The notes under the pieces: generated by a model | What the model saw: only the letters and a program-made list of their open reading frames with translations | Told to the model about the DNA's origin: nothing | Databases searched by the model: none | Part shown: positions 27,630-35,789 of the stretch, one piece after another | Position numbering within the stretch: the stretch's first letter is position 1 | How the letters are laid out: each line of letters opens with the position of its first letter | Assembly (NCBI RefSeq): GCF_003574835.2 | Contig: NZ_CP063196.1 | Location: 1,612,001 to 1,676,000, forward strand | Source of the DNA: Thermobifida halotolerans | Lineage (GTDB): Bacteria > Actinomycetota > Actinomycetes > Streptosporangiales > Streptosporangiaceae | Direction of reading: 5' to 3' | DNA: 64,000 bases | Translations under genes and position numbers: made by a program

Positions 27630-28715
27630 ATGACCGGACCCACGGAGTCCTCCTCCCAGCCCGGTTCCCCTTCCGCACCCCGGCACGCCCCGCGCCCGCG
27701 GGCCGACTGGGCCGCGCTCGGAGCCGATCTGCGGGCCGCCGTCCCCGACGCGATCGCGGCGCTGGTCGTCACCGCCGTGATCTTCGTGGTGCTCTATGTC
27801 CGCATCGATTCGGGGAGTTCGCAGACCCTGCAGGTGATGCCCTTCCTCGCAGACGCGGACGAGTACTGGATGTACTGGCTGTGCCAGGCGTTCGGCTGGT
27901 CCGCGCTGCTGTGGGCCTGGCTGACGGTCATGCTCGGCCTCGTCCGGTCCAGCGGCCGACCGCGCTGGATGCCGTTCGGCCACGCCGGTGTCGAGCGGTG
28001 GCACCGCACGACCGGTCTCACCACGATCGGGCTGATGTTCGCCCACGCGTTCATGTTCTTCGCCGAACTGGTCCGCGGCAACGAGGACGGACTGGGCTGG
28101 GGAGCCCTGCTGCTCTCCGCGTTCGTCGACGTCTTCGTGCCCGGCGGGTACTCCACCGGGACCGGGCGGGTGGCGATCCTGCTCGGACTGATCGCGCTGT
28201 ACCTGTCGATCCCGCTCGGGCTCGCCTACTACTTCCGGTTCAGGACCGGATCGCGGTTGTGGCGGGCGCTGCACCGGTTCATCGTCGTGGTCTATGCGCT
28301 GAGCGTGTGGCACACCCTGCTCTACGGCACCAACGTCTGGTTCGGCGGGTGGTTCCGCACCACCGTGTGGGCTCTCCAGGTGCCGGTCGCGGCGCTGCTC
28401 CTCGTCCGACTGCTGGCCCCCGCACGGCCGGGTGAACGTCTACGGCTGCGGGACCCGGCCGCACGTCCCCGCTTCCTTCCCGCGGCGGCCCGGCTGGGCG
28501 GCCGGATCGCGGTCGCGGCCAGCGTCGTGGTCCTGCTCGGCGTCACGATCACCGGACGCGACGGGGGACGGGTTCCGGGTGAGGAGGCCGGTGGGATGGT
28601 GGTGGGCCCGGGCACGGTGTGGGTGGGGCTCGCACTGCTGCTTCTTGTCATCGCGGTCGTGGTCCGTGCGGTCGGACGCGGTGGGCGCCCCGCACCGGAC
28701 AGGTCCGGTGGATGA
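27630..28715 (+). CDS. Ferric-reductase-like transmembrane protein
   Basis: A 361-residue membrane protein with about seven hydrophobic helices and the haem-binding histidine pattern of ferric reductase-like domains. WHRTTGLTTIGLMFAHAFMF lies in one helix and LHRFIVVVYALSVWHTLLYG in another, giving two His pairs across the membrane. The FAD/NADPH module of full NOX-type reductases is absent, so it would need a partner or act as a b-type cytochrome. It has an N-terminal Pro/Arg-rich tail. ATG 27630 is preferred over GTG 27597 because of the upstream GAGAG. Confidence 0.8.
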   Translation: MTGPTESSSQPGSPSAPRHAPRPRADWAALGADLRAAVPDAIAALVVTAVIFVVLYVRIDSGSSQTLQVMPFLADADEYWMYWLCQAFGWSALLWAWLTVMLGLVRSSGRPRWMPFGHAGVERWHRTTGLTTIGLMFAHAFMFFAELVRGNEDGLGWGALLLSAFVDVFVPGGYSTGTGRVAILLGLIALYLSIPLGLAYYFRFRTGSRLWRALHRFIVVVYALSVWHTLLYGTNVWFGGWFRTTVWALQVPVAALLLVRLLAPARPGERLRLRDPAARPRFLPAAARLGGRIAVAASVVVLLGVTITGRDGGRVPGEEAGGMVVGPGTVWVGLALLLLVIAVVVRAVGRGGRPAPDRSGG

Positions 28716-28912
28716 GCGGGGAGCGGACCGGCGGTCACCGTCTTCTGCCGTCCGGATCGCCGCCGGTCGGTTTCGCTTCCGGGCCGGGTGCACGCAGCGG
28801 CAAGGAACTGCGCACTGATCGTCAATGGCGCTCTGACGGTACGTGAGCACGCTGGGAGTCCCGGCCGGACGGGGAGGCCCCGTGAGCGCTTCCAACTCCG
28901 CACCGCGCTCCC
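28716..28912. other. Short spacer between convergent genes
   Basis: The two genes converge here. No strong hairpin or open frame is evident. Confidence 0.4.
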
Positions 28913-29494
28913 TCAACTCCCGGCCGACACGGCCTTCCTGAGGGTGCGCAGGCACAGCGACAGCGCGTCGTACCTGGCGGCCCTCTTCTCGTGGCAGTGT
29001 CCCAGTGCCGCGATCAGCAGCGCCCACAGCACCTGCTGGATCCAGACGGCGTCGAGGTCGGGGTCGAGGACGCCCTGGTCCTGGCCCCGGCGGATCAGCC
29101 GCAGTACGGCCCGGTCCCCCTCGGTCTCCTGCCGCCACCTCTCGTAGTCGAGGAACTGGGGTTCCCGGCACAGCAGCATCAGCGCGTCGTCGAGTTCGAA
29201 GTAGGCGTGGCAGAGCCGCTCCAGCGCCTCCCACACGCCGCCCTCGTCGAGCCGGGCGTCCGTGACGGCGGACTCGGCCCGCTCGAGGAGGTCGCGGTCG
29301 ATCGCGGTGAGGAGGTCGGAGCGTTCGGGAAAGTAGCGGTGGAGTGTGGTGCGCCCCACTCCGGCCGCCGCCGCGATGTCGCCCATCGAGGCGGAGAGGT
29401 CCTGGGAGAGGACGGAGACCGCGGCATCGAGGATGGCACGGCGGGTGCGCGCGCGGGGGCCGGACTCAACAAGCAGGTCAGAAGTCTCTCCCAT
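28913..29494 (-). CDS. TetR family transcriptional regulator
   Basis: A 193-residue TetR-type repressor. The N-terminal helix-turn-helix reads MGDIAAAAGVGRTTLHRYFP (about 38-57), followed by a ligand-binding helical domain. It is divergent from the ABC exporter at 29573, and the 79-base gap contains palindromes suited to TetR binding, so it probably represses the exporter and itself. ATG 29494 gives the normal family N-terminus; TTG 29500 is in frame two codons earlier. Confidence 0.87.
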   Translation of the reverse strand: MGETSDLLVESGPRARTRRAILDAAVSVLSQDLSASMGDIAAAAGVGRTTLHRYFPERSDLLTAIDRDLLERAESAVTDARLDEGGVWEALERLCHAYFELDDALMLLCREPQFLDYERWRQETEGDRAVLRLIRRGQDQGVLDPDLDAVWIQQVLWALLIAALGHCHEKRAARYDALSLCLRTLRKAVSAGS

Positions 29495-29545
29495 GCCCAA
29501 TAAGATAACCCGGCCGTCCCGTTGTGAAACTCATGTTGCCCAATG

Positions 29546-29570
29546 TGGAACGCTTGTGTTCCAATATTGG
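29546..29570. promoter_or_regulatory. Probable TetR operator
   Basis: TGGAAC (29546-29551) and GTTCCA (29558-29563) form an inverted repeat, overlapped on the right by the perfect palindrome CCAATATTGG (29561-29570). It lies directly before the exporter start, in the divergent TetR/ABC promoter region. Confidence 0.55.
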
Positions 29571-29572
29571 TC

Positions 29573-31357
29573 ATGACAATCCCAAAAGAAGAGGCGGCTG
29601 TTTCGCGGTCGTCCCGTTCCTCCCGTCTGGGAGTGCTGTGGTCGTTCGCCCGACCGCACACAAGAACCCTGCTGGCCGGGCTCGCCCTGGCGCTGCTCGG
29701 CTCCGCCACGGGCCTGGCGGCCCCCATGGTCACCAAGTGGGTGCTCGACTCGCTGGCCGCCTCCACCTCCATAGCCCAGCCGGTCCTGGCGCTGCTGGCC
29801 CTGCTCGTGGTCGGTTCGGCGATCATGTGCTGGCAGTGGATCCTGCTGGGGACACTGGGGGAGCGCATCGTCCGCCAGGTGCGCGAGTCGATGGTGCGCC
29901 GCTTCTTCCGCGCCACGGTGCCCGCGGTGACCGGCCGCCCCACCGGCGAACTCGTCACCCGGGTCACCTCCGACACGGTGCTGCTGCGCGAGGCGACCGC
30001 CTCCAGTCTGGTCCAGTTGGTCAACGGCGCGGTCATGTTCGTCGGCACCCTGGTCCTGATGGGGGTGCTCGACCTCGTGCTGCTCGGCGTGACCGTGGCG
30101 GCGGTGGCCGTCGTCGCCGTGCTGTTCGCCGTGCTCATGCCCACCATCGCCAGTGCACGCGAGCGGGCACAGGAGCACCTGGGGCTGCTCGGCGGCACCC
30201 TGGAGGGCTCGCTGCGGGCGATCCGCACCGTCAAGGCCAGCCGCGCCGAGGAACGGCAGGCCGAACGGATCATCACCGACGTGGTCGCCTCCGCCGACCA
30301 CAGCGTCGGCGCGGTCCGCAGGGAGGCCGGTGCGTGGACCGTCGCCTGGTCCGGCATCCAGTTGGCGATCATCGTGATCCTCGGCCTGGGGGCCTGGCGG
30401 GTCGGTCAGGGAGTGCTGGACGTGTCCAGCCTGGTCGCGTTCCTGCTCTACGCCTTCACCCTCATGGACCCCGTCACCCAGCTCAGCCAGAACCTCACCA
30501 GCCTGCAGTCGGGGCTGGCCGCCGCCGAACGCATCCGCGCGGTCGAGGACCTCGACACGGAGGAGTCACCCGCGGCGCGGCCGGCACCGGCCGCCGCGGC
30601 GCCCGAGAAGACGCCCGTGCTGGAACTGCGCGGCGTCACCGCCGCCTACGGCCCCGACGCCGAACCCGCGGTGCGCGACGTCGACCTGGCGATCCCCCGC
30701 CGCGGCCACACCGCGGTCGTCGGCCCCTCCGGCGCGGGCAAGACCACCCTGTTCTCCCTGCTGCTGCGCTTCCTCGAACCCCAGGGCGGCCAACTCCTCC
30801 TCGACGGGCGCCCCTACCGGGAGCTGTCCCACGACCAGATCCGGGCCCGCCTGGCCTACGTGGAGCAGGACACGCCGGTCGTGCCCGGCACCGTCCGCGA
30901 CAACCTCCTCTTCTCCCGCCCCGAGGCCACCGAGGCGGATCTGAGGCGCGTCCTGCACCAGGTCCGCCTCACCGAACTCGTCGACTCCCTCGACGGCGGA
31001 CTGGACACCCCGCTGTCGGCCACCTCGGTGTCGGGCGGACAGCGCCAACGCGTCGCGCTGGCCCGGGCCCTGTTGTGCGAGCCGGACGTGCTGCTGCTGG
31101 ACGAGGCCACCGCCCAGCTCGACGGGCTCACCGAGAGCGCGATCCACGACTGTATCCGGGAGCGCTCCCGAACCGGTGCGGTCGTCACGATCGCCCACCG
31201 GCTGTCCACGGTGATCGACGCCGACACCATCGTCGTCATGGAGGCCGGACGGGTACGCGCCCGCGGAACCCACACGGAACTGCTGGCGACGGACGGACTG
31301 TACCGGGAACTCGTCGAGGCCCTGCGCATCGCGGAGAGGACCGCGGCGCCGGGCTGA
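29573..31357 (+). CDS. ABC transporter, fused permease and ATP-binding subunit (multidrug type)
   Basis: A 594-residue half-transporter. Six membrane helices (about 20-320) are followed by a nucleotide-binding domain with Walker A GPSGAGKTT, signature VSGGQRQRVALARAL, Walker B VLLLDEAT and the switch histidine in TIAHRLST. It would act as a homodimer exporting a hydrophobic compound. ATG 29573 has no clear Shine-Dalgarno site, and the operator-like palindrome ends three bases before it, so a leaderless transcript is possible. An in-frame ATG at 29543 would start inside the palindromes. Confidence 0.9.
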   Translation: MTIPKEEAAVSRSSRSSRLGVLWSFARPHTRTLLAGLALALLGSATGLAAPMVTKWVLDSLAASTSIAQPVLALLALLVVGSAIMCWQWILLGTLGERIVRQVRESMVRRFFRATVPAVTGRPTGELVTRVTSDTVLLREATASSLVQLVNGAVMFVGTLVLMGVLDLVLLGVTVAAVAVVAVLFAVLMPTIASARERAQEHLGLLGGTLEGSLRAIRTVKASRAEERQAERIITDVVASADHSVGAVRREAGAWTVAWSGIQLAIIVILGLGAWRVGQGVLDVSSLVAFLLYAFTLMDPVTQLSQNLTSLQSGLAAAERIRAVEDLDTEESPAARPAPAAAAPEKTPVLELRGVTAAYGPDAEPAVRDVDLAIPRRGHTAVVGPSGAGKTTLFSLLLRFLEPQGGQLLLDGRPYRELSHDQIRARLAYVEQDTPVVPGTVRDNLLFSRPEATEADLRRVLHQVRLTELVDSLDGGLDTPLSATSVSGGQRQRVALARALLCEPDVLLLDEATAQLDGLTESAIHDCIRERSRTGAVVTIAHRLSTVIDADTIVVMEAGRVRARGTHTELLATDGLYRELVEALRIAERTAAPG

Positions 31358-31395
31358 GGGCGGGACCGGTAAAGGCGCCCGGCATCATGAGACGC

Positions 31396-31764
31396 ATGGA
31401 GATCTGGATCAACCCGGCCTGTTCCAAGTGCCGCTCGGCGCTGTCGCTGCTGGATGCCGAGGGCGCGCACTACACGGTGCGCCGCTACCTGGACGACCCG
31501 CCCGACGCCGCCGAACTGGAACGGGTCCTGGAGCAGCTCGGTCTGGAACCGTGGGACATCACCCGGTTGGGGGAGCGGCGGGCGCGGGAGCTGGGCATGG
31601 CCGACTGGCCGCGCACCGAGGCCGACCGCGGCCGGTGGATCGACGCGCTGGCCGCGAACCCGGTGCTCCTCCAGCGGCCCATCATCACCGCGGAGGACCG
31701 GGCGGTGGTGGGCCGCACCGAGGAGGCCGTCCGCGGGGTGTTGGGGGCAGTGCCGAGAAGTTGA
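31396..31764 (+). CDS. ArsC/Spx-like thioredoxin-fold protein
   Basis: A 122-residue member of the ArsC (arsenate reductase, glutaredoxin-linked) family. It has NPACSKCRSAL at the N-terminus (Cys9 and Cys12) and LLQRPIIT near residue 92, the conserved Arg-Pro of the active site. It may reduce arsenate, but many actinobacterial members lie outside ars operons and have no proven role. No other ars gene is nearby. ATG 31387, three codons upstream, is an alternative start. Confidence 0.8.
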   Translation: MEIWINPACSKCRSALSLLDAEGAHYTVRRYLDDPPDAAELERVLEQLGLEPWDITRLGERRARELGMADWPRTEADRGRWIDALAANPVLLQRPIITAEDRAVVGRTEEAVRGVLGAVPRS

Positions 31765-32148
31765 GAGGGAGTTCCGGGAAGCCCCGGCCCAGGAGAGGGT
31801 TCCCCCTGGACCTGGGAGTGCCGTGCGGCCTCGCCCCAGGGAGGTGTGAGACCCCGGCCCGAGGTGGGGTCTCACACCGCCTCGGGCCAAGGGAAGTTGT
31901 GAGGTGGCCCGGACCCCCGGGGGGCAGGGTTTCCCGACCCTCTCGGGCCGGGGCCACCCGGGACGCTCCCTGACAGCGCCGTGGCCAGAACACGGCGATC
32001 GGGACGAGCGGGCCGGCCGATTCGGTCACGCCGGTCGGGCGAGCAGCAGTCGGCGGTCCAGTCTGCCGGCGGCCCCACCGTCGGAGACTCCGGCGCGGCC
32101 CCCGCGGGTAGGGTGCGACGACGAGAACCCGAGACCGAGGAGCCCGGC
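31765..32148. repeat. Cluster of inverted repeats with terminator
   Basis: The best hairpin is GGTGTGAGACCCC (31843-31855) with GGGGTCTCACACC (31866-31878), a perfect 13-bp stem and ten-base loop. Further imperfect inverted repeats built from GGCCCGGACCCCC and GGTTTCCCGACCC-like blocks follow to about 31965. At least one must terminate the ArsC-like transcript. The density is higher than one terminator needs. No gene is seen here. Confidence 0.65.
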
Positions 32149-32961
32149 ATGTCGAGGATGCTGCGCGACCGCTGGCAGGAGACCCGGGAGGCGTTCGAGC
32201 GAGGCTGGTACGAGGTCGGCGGGCGCCGCGTCGACCTGTCCGCCCATCTGGAGCGGATGCACGAGGGGACCCGGCTGTACCTGCCGGGCGAACCCGGCGG
32301 ACACGTCCCCGCCGCGGTGGCGGACACGCGCGTGGAGGTGACCGGCGAGACCACCCTGCGGGCCGTCCTCCGCCTGGCGGATGAGCGGGGCGACCAGGTC
32401 GCCGCGCTCAACTTCGCCTCGGCCCGCAACCCCGGCGGGGGAGTGGCCAACGGGGCCCAGGCCCAGGAGGAGAGCCTGGCCCGCTCCAGCGCCCTGTACG
32501 ACAGCCTGGTGCGCTGCCCCGAGTACTACGAACACCACCGCGAGCAGCGCACCCTCCTCTACAGCGACCGGATCATCTACTCGCCCCACGTGCCGGTGTA
32601 CCGCCGCGACGACGGCTCCTGGCTGGAGGAACCCGCCGTGGCGGCGTTCCTCACCGCGGCGGCGCCCAACCGGCGCATGACCGAGCGCAACCGGCCCCAC
32701 GAGGCCGCGCTGATCCCCGAGACGCTGCGCACCCGCGCCGGGGCGGTCCTGGCCGTGGCCGCCCGCCACGGCCACACCCGACTCGTGCTCGGCGCGTGGG
32801 GCTGCGGGGTGTTCGGCAACCGCCCCCGCGAGGTCGCCGACGCCTTCCGCGCCCACCTCACCGGCGGTTTCGCGGGTGCCTTCGAGCACGTGGTATTCGC
32901 GGTCCTGGACCCCGCAGGCGCGACACGGGAGGCGTTCGAGCCGCTGGCCGAGCAGACCTGA
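32149..32961 (+). CDS. TIGR02452 family protein, PARG-like macrodomain hydrolase
   Basis: A 270-residue protein of the microbial poly(ADP-ribose) glycohydrolase-like family. The diagnostic loop reads NPGGGVANGAQAQEESLARS, with GGG at 96-98 and QEE at 106-108; the paired glutamates carry catalysis in bacterial PARG. YSPHVPVYR and a C-terminal LVLGAWGCGVFGN block are also typical. It would remove ADP-ribose from proteins or nucleic acids. ATG 32149 follows CGAGGAG with good spacing. It stands alone, not in an obvious operon with an ADP-ribosyltransferase. Confidence 0.88.
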   Translation: MSRMLRDRWQETREAFERGWYEVGGRRVDLSAHLERMHEGTRLYLPGEPGGHVPAAVADTRVEVTGETTLRAVLRLADERGDQVAALNFASARNPGGGVANGAQAQEESLARSSALYDSLVRCPEYYEHHREQRTLLYSDRIIYSPHVPVYRRDDGSWLEEPAVAAFLTAAAPNRRMTERNRPHEAALIPETLRTRAGAVLAVAARHGHTRLVLGAWGCGVFGNRPREVADAFRAHLTGGFAGAFEHVVFAVLDPAGATREAFEPLAEQT

Positions 32962-33056
32962 GCGCACCGGAGAGCGGCGGCCGGCCCGACCGACGCCCGT
33001 CCCCGGTACGTGGACGGACCCGCCAGGGAGAGGCCGGGCCGAGTCGAGGAGGGGCC

Positions 33057-33698
33057 ATGGACTACGCCCGCACGATCACCCTGGACGTCCCCTGCGACCA
33101 GGCCGTGCCGGAGGTGAAGGAGGCCTTCGCCGCGCAGGGGTTCGGCACGCTGACCGAGATCGACGTACGAGCCACGCTGCGGAGGAAACTGGGCCTGGAG
33201 ACGCAGCCCTCCATCATCCTGGGGACCTGCAACCCGGAGTTCGCGCGCCGGGCGCTGGAGACCGAACCCGAGATCGGACTGCTGCTGCCGTGCAACGTGG
33301 TGGTGCGCACCCACGGCGGCCGTACCCTCGTGCAGGCCATGGACCCGCAGGTCATGGTGAGCGTTCCCGAACGCGATGGACTCCGCCCGGTTGCCGAGGA
33401 GGCCGGGCGGAGTCCGGGCGGCCCTGGACGCCTGAACCGGGTACTCGCGGAGGGCAGGAACGCGGACGCACCCGCGGGCCACGTCCCCCTCCCGGGGTGG
33501 ATTCGCAGGTGCATCCGCCACCGATTTCCGGTTTCCGGATGTCGAGAACCCGGCAGCGGCGCCGACCTCCCGGTGACGGCGCGCCCCGGGGCGCGAAGGA
33601 TCCACCGAAGCGGGAGACCACCATCAGGGAGTCGGCGGCCGAGGTCCTGCTGTTCGGCGGCTCCGCGCCGGCCGTCCGCCTCACCGAGCACGGCGTGA
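33057..33698 (+). CDS. DUF302 protein with a probable frameshifted C-terminus
   Basis: The first 120 residues are a DUF302 domain (TITLDVPCDQAVPEVKEAFA, GFGTLTEIDVRATLRRKLG, LLPCNVVVR). The ATG at 33057 follows GAGGAGG. After PVAEEAG the current frame becomes proline/arginine-rich and runs on for about 90 residues. A neighbouring frame reads GGVRAALDA and stops at 33436, as a DUF302 protein should end. A single-base change near 33408 therefore probably created the extension. The function of DUF302 is not established. Confidence 0.7.
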   Translation: MDYARTITLDVPCDQAVPEVKEAFAAQGFGTLTEIDVRATLRRKLGLETQPSIILGTCNPEFARRALETEPEIGLLLPCNVVVRTHGGRTLVQAMDPQVMVSVPERDGLRPVAEEAGRSPGGPGRLNRVLAEGRNADAPAGHVPLPGWIRRCIRHRFPVSGCREPGSGADLPVTARPGARRIHRSGRPPSGSRRPRSCCSAAPRRPSASPSTA

Positions 33699-33764
33699 TC
33701 GACGAGTACGCGGTCTTCGTCCACCCCGTGATCCCGGGCGGCAGCACGCCGGTTCCCGAGTCGT
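33621..33764 (+). pseudogene. RibD C-terminal (DHFR-like) domain fragment
   Basis: One plus-strand frame reads AAEVLLFGGSAPAVRLTEHG and VIDEYAVFVHPVIPGGSTPV, the last strands of a RibD_C/dihydrofolate-reductase-like domain (usual pattern LVDEYRLMVHPVVLG). Everything upstream is missing, and it overlaps the frameshifted DUF302 tail in another frame. It marks the left edge of the mobile island. Confidence 0.6.
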
Positions 33765-34671
33765 GCTGCCGCGGCACCGGTACCCCCATCGCAACGGCAC
33801 GACCACGGCGTACTGGAGCGAGCCGGAGGTCGCCGCGGCCTACCGCGACAGGTTCACCGGGATGCAAGACCGGGCCGAGCGGATCGAGCGCTACGAACAG
33901 GACCTTGCACAGGTTCTGGACACCACGAAGCGCACCTTCCTCATCGTGTCGCTCCTGCCGGACCGCTCCGGCACGATGCAGATAGACGCCCACACCGCAG
34001 ACGCTTTCAACCGTGAGGTCCTCGGTCAACAGCCGATGATCATGGGAACGTCGCGGACCTGGATGCGAACCCGGGTGGGTCCCCGGCGGCTCTTCGCCAG
34101 TACCAGTTCAGTCAATCGGGAGACAGAGTCACAGTTCGCATGCGAGCTCCACGCTGACGGGGGCGGAGCCTTGGCCAACCCTGTCAGTGAACGCCGCGAC
34201 CAGTTCGGGGCACCGAGTGAAGGCTCCCTCCTCGGGGATGAGACGCTGGTGCTCGGCATCTTGAGCAGCCTGCGCTTCCTGGGACGCCACGCCCGGGACC
34301 GGGCCGCCACGACGGGGACCGCAGTCGTGCGTGCCACCATCTGTCCGGCCTCCACCGAGGCACCGGCCAACCTCATCTTCGAGCGCGGCGACTTCGATGA
34401 TGCTGCCAGGGAACGGACAGTACGGAGCACTCCGGTGGCCAACGCCGTGGCCGACATTGACCTACTCGCCGAAGACGGACCGGAACTGGTCGCAGCTGCC
34501 TACCGTCTGGCCAGCGACCTGTTCCAGGAGTTCGGCCTGGCCGAAGCGATCCAGCTCACCCGGGAAGAGGCCCTTCGCCGCCGATACTGGAGCCAAAGGG
34601 CCCGCCCCCAACTGGAGACATGGGCGGAGCAGGCCGGTATCGAATGGGTCGACGAGACTGTTCCGCTCTAG
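33763..34671 (+). pseudogene. AlbA_2/Schlafen-type ATP-binding protein, N-terminal domain missing
   Basis: An open frame of 302 codons whose sequence (YWSEPEVAAAYRDRFTGM, LIVSLLPDRSGTMQID, ADLDLLAEDGPELVAAAYRL-like) matches, as I recall it, the C-terminal region of actinobacterial AlbA_2-domain proteins. Those begin with an AlbA/Schlafen nucleic-acid-binding module of about 200 residues, absent here. The frame begins directly after the RibD fragment, so a deletion or insertion joined the two. It could be expressed as a truncated protein, but I see no ribosome site at its start. Its GC content is lower than that of the surrounding core genes. Confidence 0.5.
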
Positions 34672-34695
34672 CGGTCCCATGGGGTGCCCGAAAGC

Positions 34696-34815
34696 CTCTC
34701 ACAAACGACCGGTTGTGAGAGTTCTGTGAGAGGGCCGGTGCGCGCCCGGTTTGCCCAGGTGATCGTTCTCAGAACCCCTCTCAGAACTCCTGTGTTCTGC
34801 GAAGGGGTTCTGAGA
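34696..34815. repeat. Repeat-rich region, candidate res site of the resolvase
   Basis: Two perfect inverted repeats stand in front of the resolvase gene: CTCTCACAA/TTGTGAGAG (34696-34721) and TCTCAGAACCCCT/AGGGGTTCTGAGA (34767-34815). Between and inside them are more copies of TTCTGTGAGAG- and TCTCAGAACT-like half-sites. Serine resolvases bind about 120 bp of paired half-sites next to their own gene, and this region has that size and position. Confidence 0.6.
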
Positions 34816-34826
34816 GACTCCTGATC

Positions 34827-35715
34827 ATGGAGTCGACACCGGATCAGGTCGCGAACGCGGTCGAACGCCACGACTGCCCCAAGTGCGAAGCCCCGGCCGG
34901 GAGCGCGTGCCGTACCCGCAGTGACAGGACCGCGGTCAAATACCACACCGCCCGCTTCATCCTCGTGCCCGCGCTGCGCAAGGAACTCGAGGTCGGTGTT
35001 CCCGAGGACCGGGGCCCCGGCAAGCCGTGGAAGCCAGGGCCAGCGCTCGAGCACGCGCCCATGACTGAGGCATCCAGGGCGCCGATCCGGATCGGCTACG
35101 CCCGCTGCCCCACCGCACAGCAGGAACTTGCCAGCCAACTCGAGGCGTTGGAGGCGGCGCACTGCAAGAGGATCTTCTCCGAGAAGATCAGCACCCGCGT
35201 CAAGGTCCGCCCCGAACTCGAGGCCGTCCTGGCACTGGCGCGCGACATCAAGCAGGCCGCCCCGACCAGCCGGTGATCCTGACCGTCCACGAGCTCAAGC
35301 GCCTAGCCCGTAACGCCGCCGAGCTGATGGCGCTCTCCGCCCAGCTCCAGGCCGACGGTGTTCGGCTCGAACTGCTCACCGGGCCGCTCACGGGCGTCTA
35401 CGACCCCAACGGCATGGGCTCGATGCTCTTCGCTGTCCTAGCCGTGGCCGCCCAGCTCGACCGCAACTACATCCGCGAGAAGACCCTCGAGGGGCAGGTC
35501 GCCGCCGCGGCCAAGGGCAACCATGGCGGGCGCCCAAGGTCTTCGACGATGACATGCTCCTCTTCGTCCGCGCGCTCAGGGACAAAGGCGTCCCCGTCCC
35601 CGAGATCGCCAGGAAGCTGACCATCAAGACCGGCAAGAACATCGGGAAGAACCCCTCGGTCGCTTCTGTCTACCGAGCGCTGGCCGCCAACGACTCAGAG
35701 GACATCGACTGCTGA
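34827..35715 (+). pseudogene. Zinc-finger serine recombinase (resolvase) with two single-base frameshifts
   Basis: Three consecutive frames join into one actinobacterial zinc-finger resolvase of about 296 residues. Frame 1 (34827-35276) has VERHDCPKCEAPAGSACRT and the serine-recombinase start IGYARCPTAQQELASQL. Frame 2 has ILTVHELKRLARNAAELMAL, GMGSMLFAVLAVAAQLDRN and EKTLEGQ. Frame 3 ends with the DNA-binding helix-turn-helix (GVPVPEIARKLTIKTGKN) and stops at 35715. The breaks are at the C runs 35260-35263 and 35533-35535; adding one C to each restores the frame. The catalytic serine motif here reads RCPT where RCST is usual, so Ser is replaced by Pro. Confidence 0.8.
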
Positions 35716-35789
35716 CCTCAAACATTTAGGAATTTTCGCCTGGCCTGTGGTTTCAATGGGTCCAGTCAGAGCTTTCGGTCAAAGCCGGT

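Noticed and set aside
31396-31764. Arsenic-resistance operon
   Set aside because: Only one ArsC-fold gene is present, with no ArsR, ArsB or ACR3 nearby.
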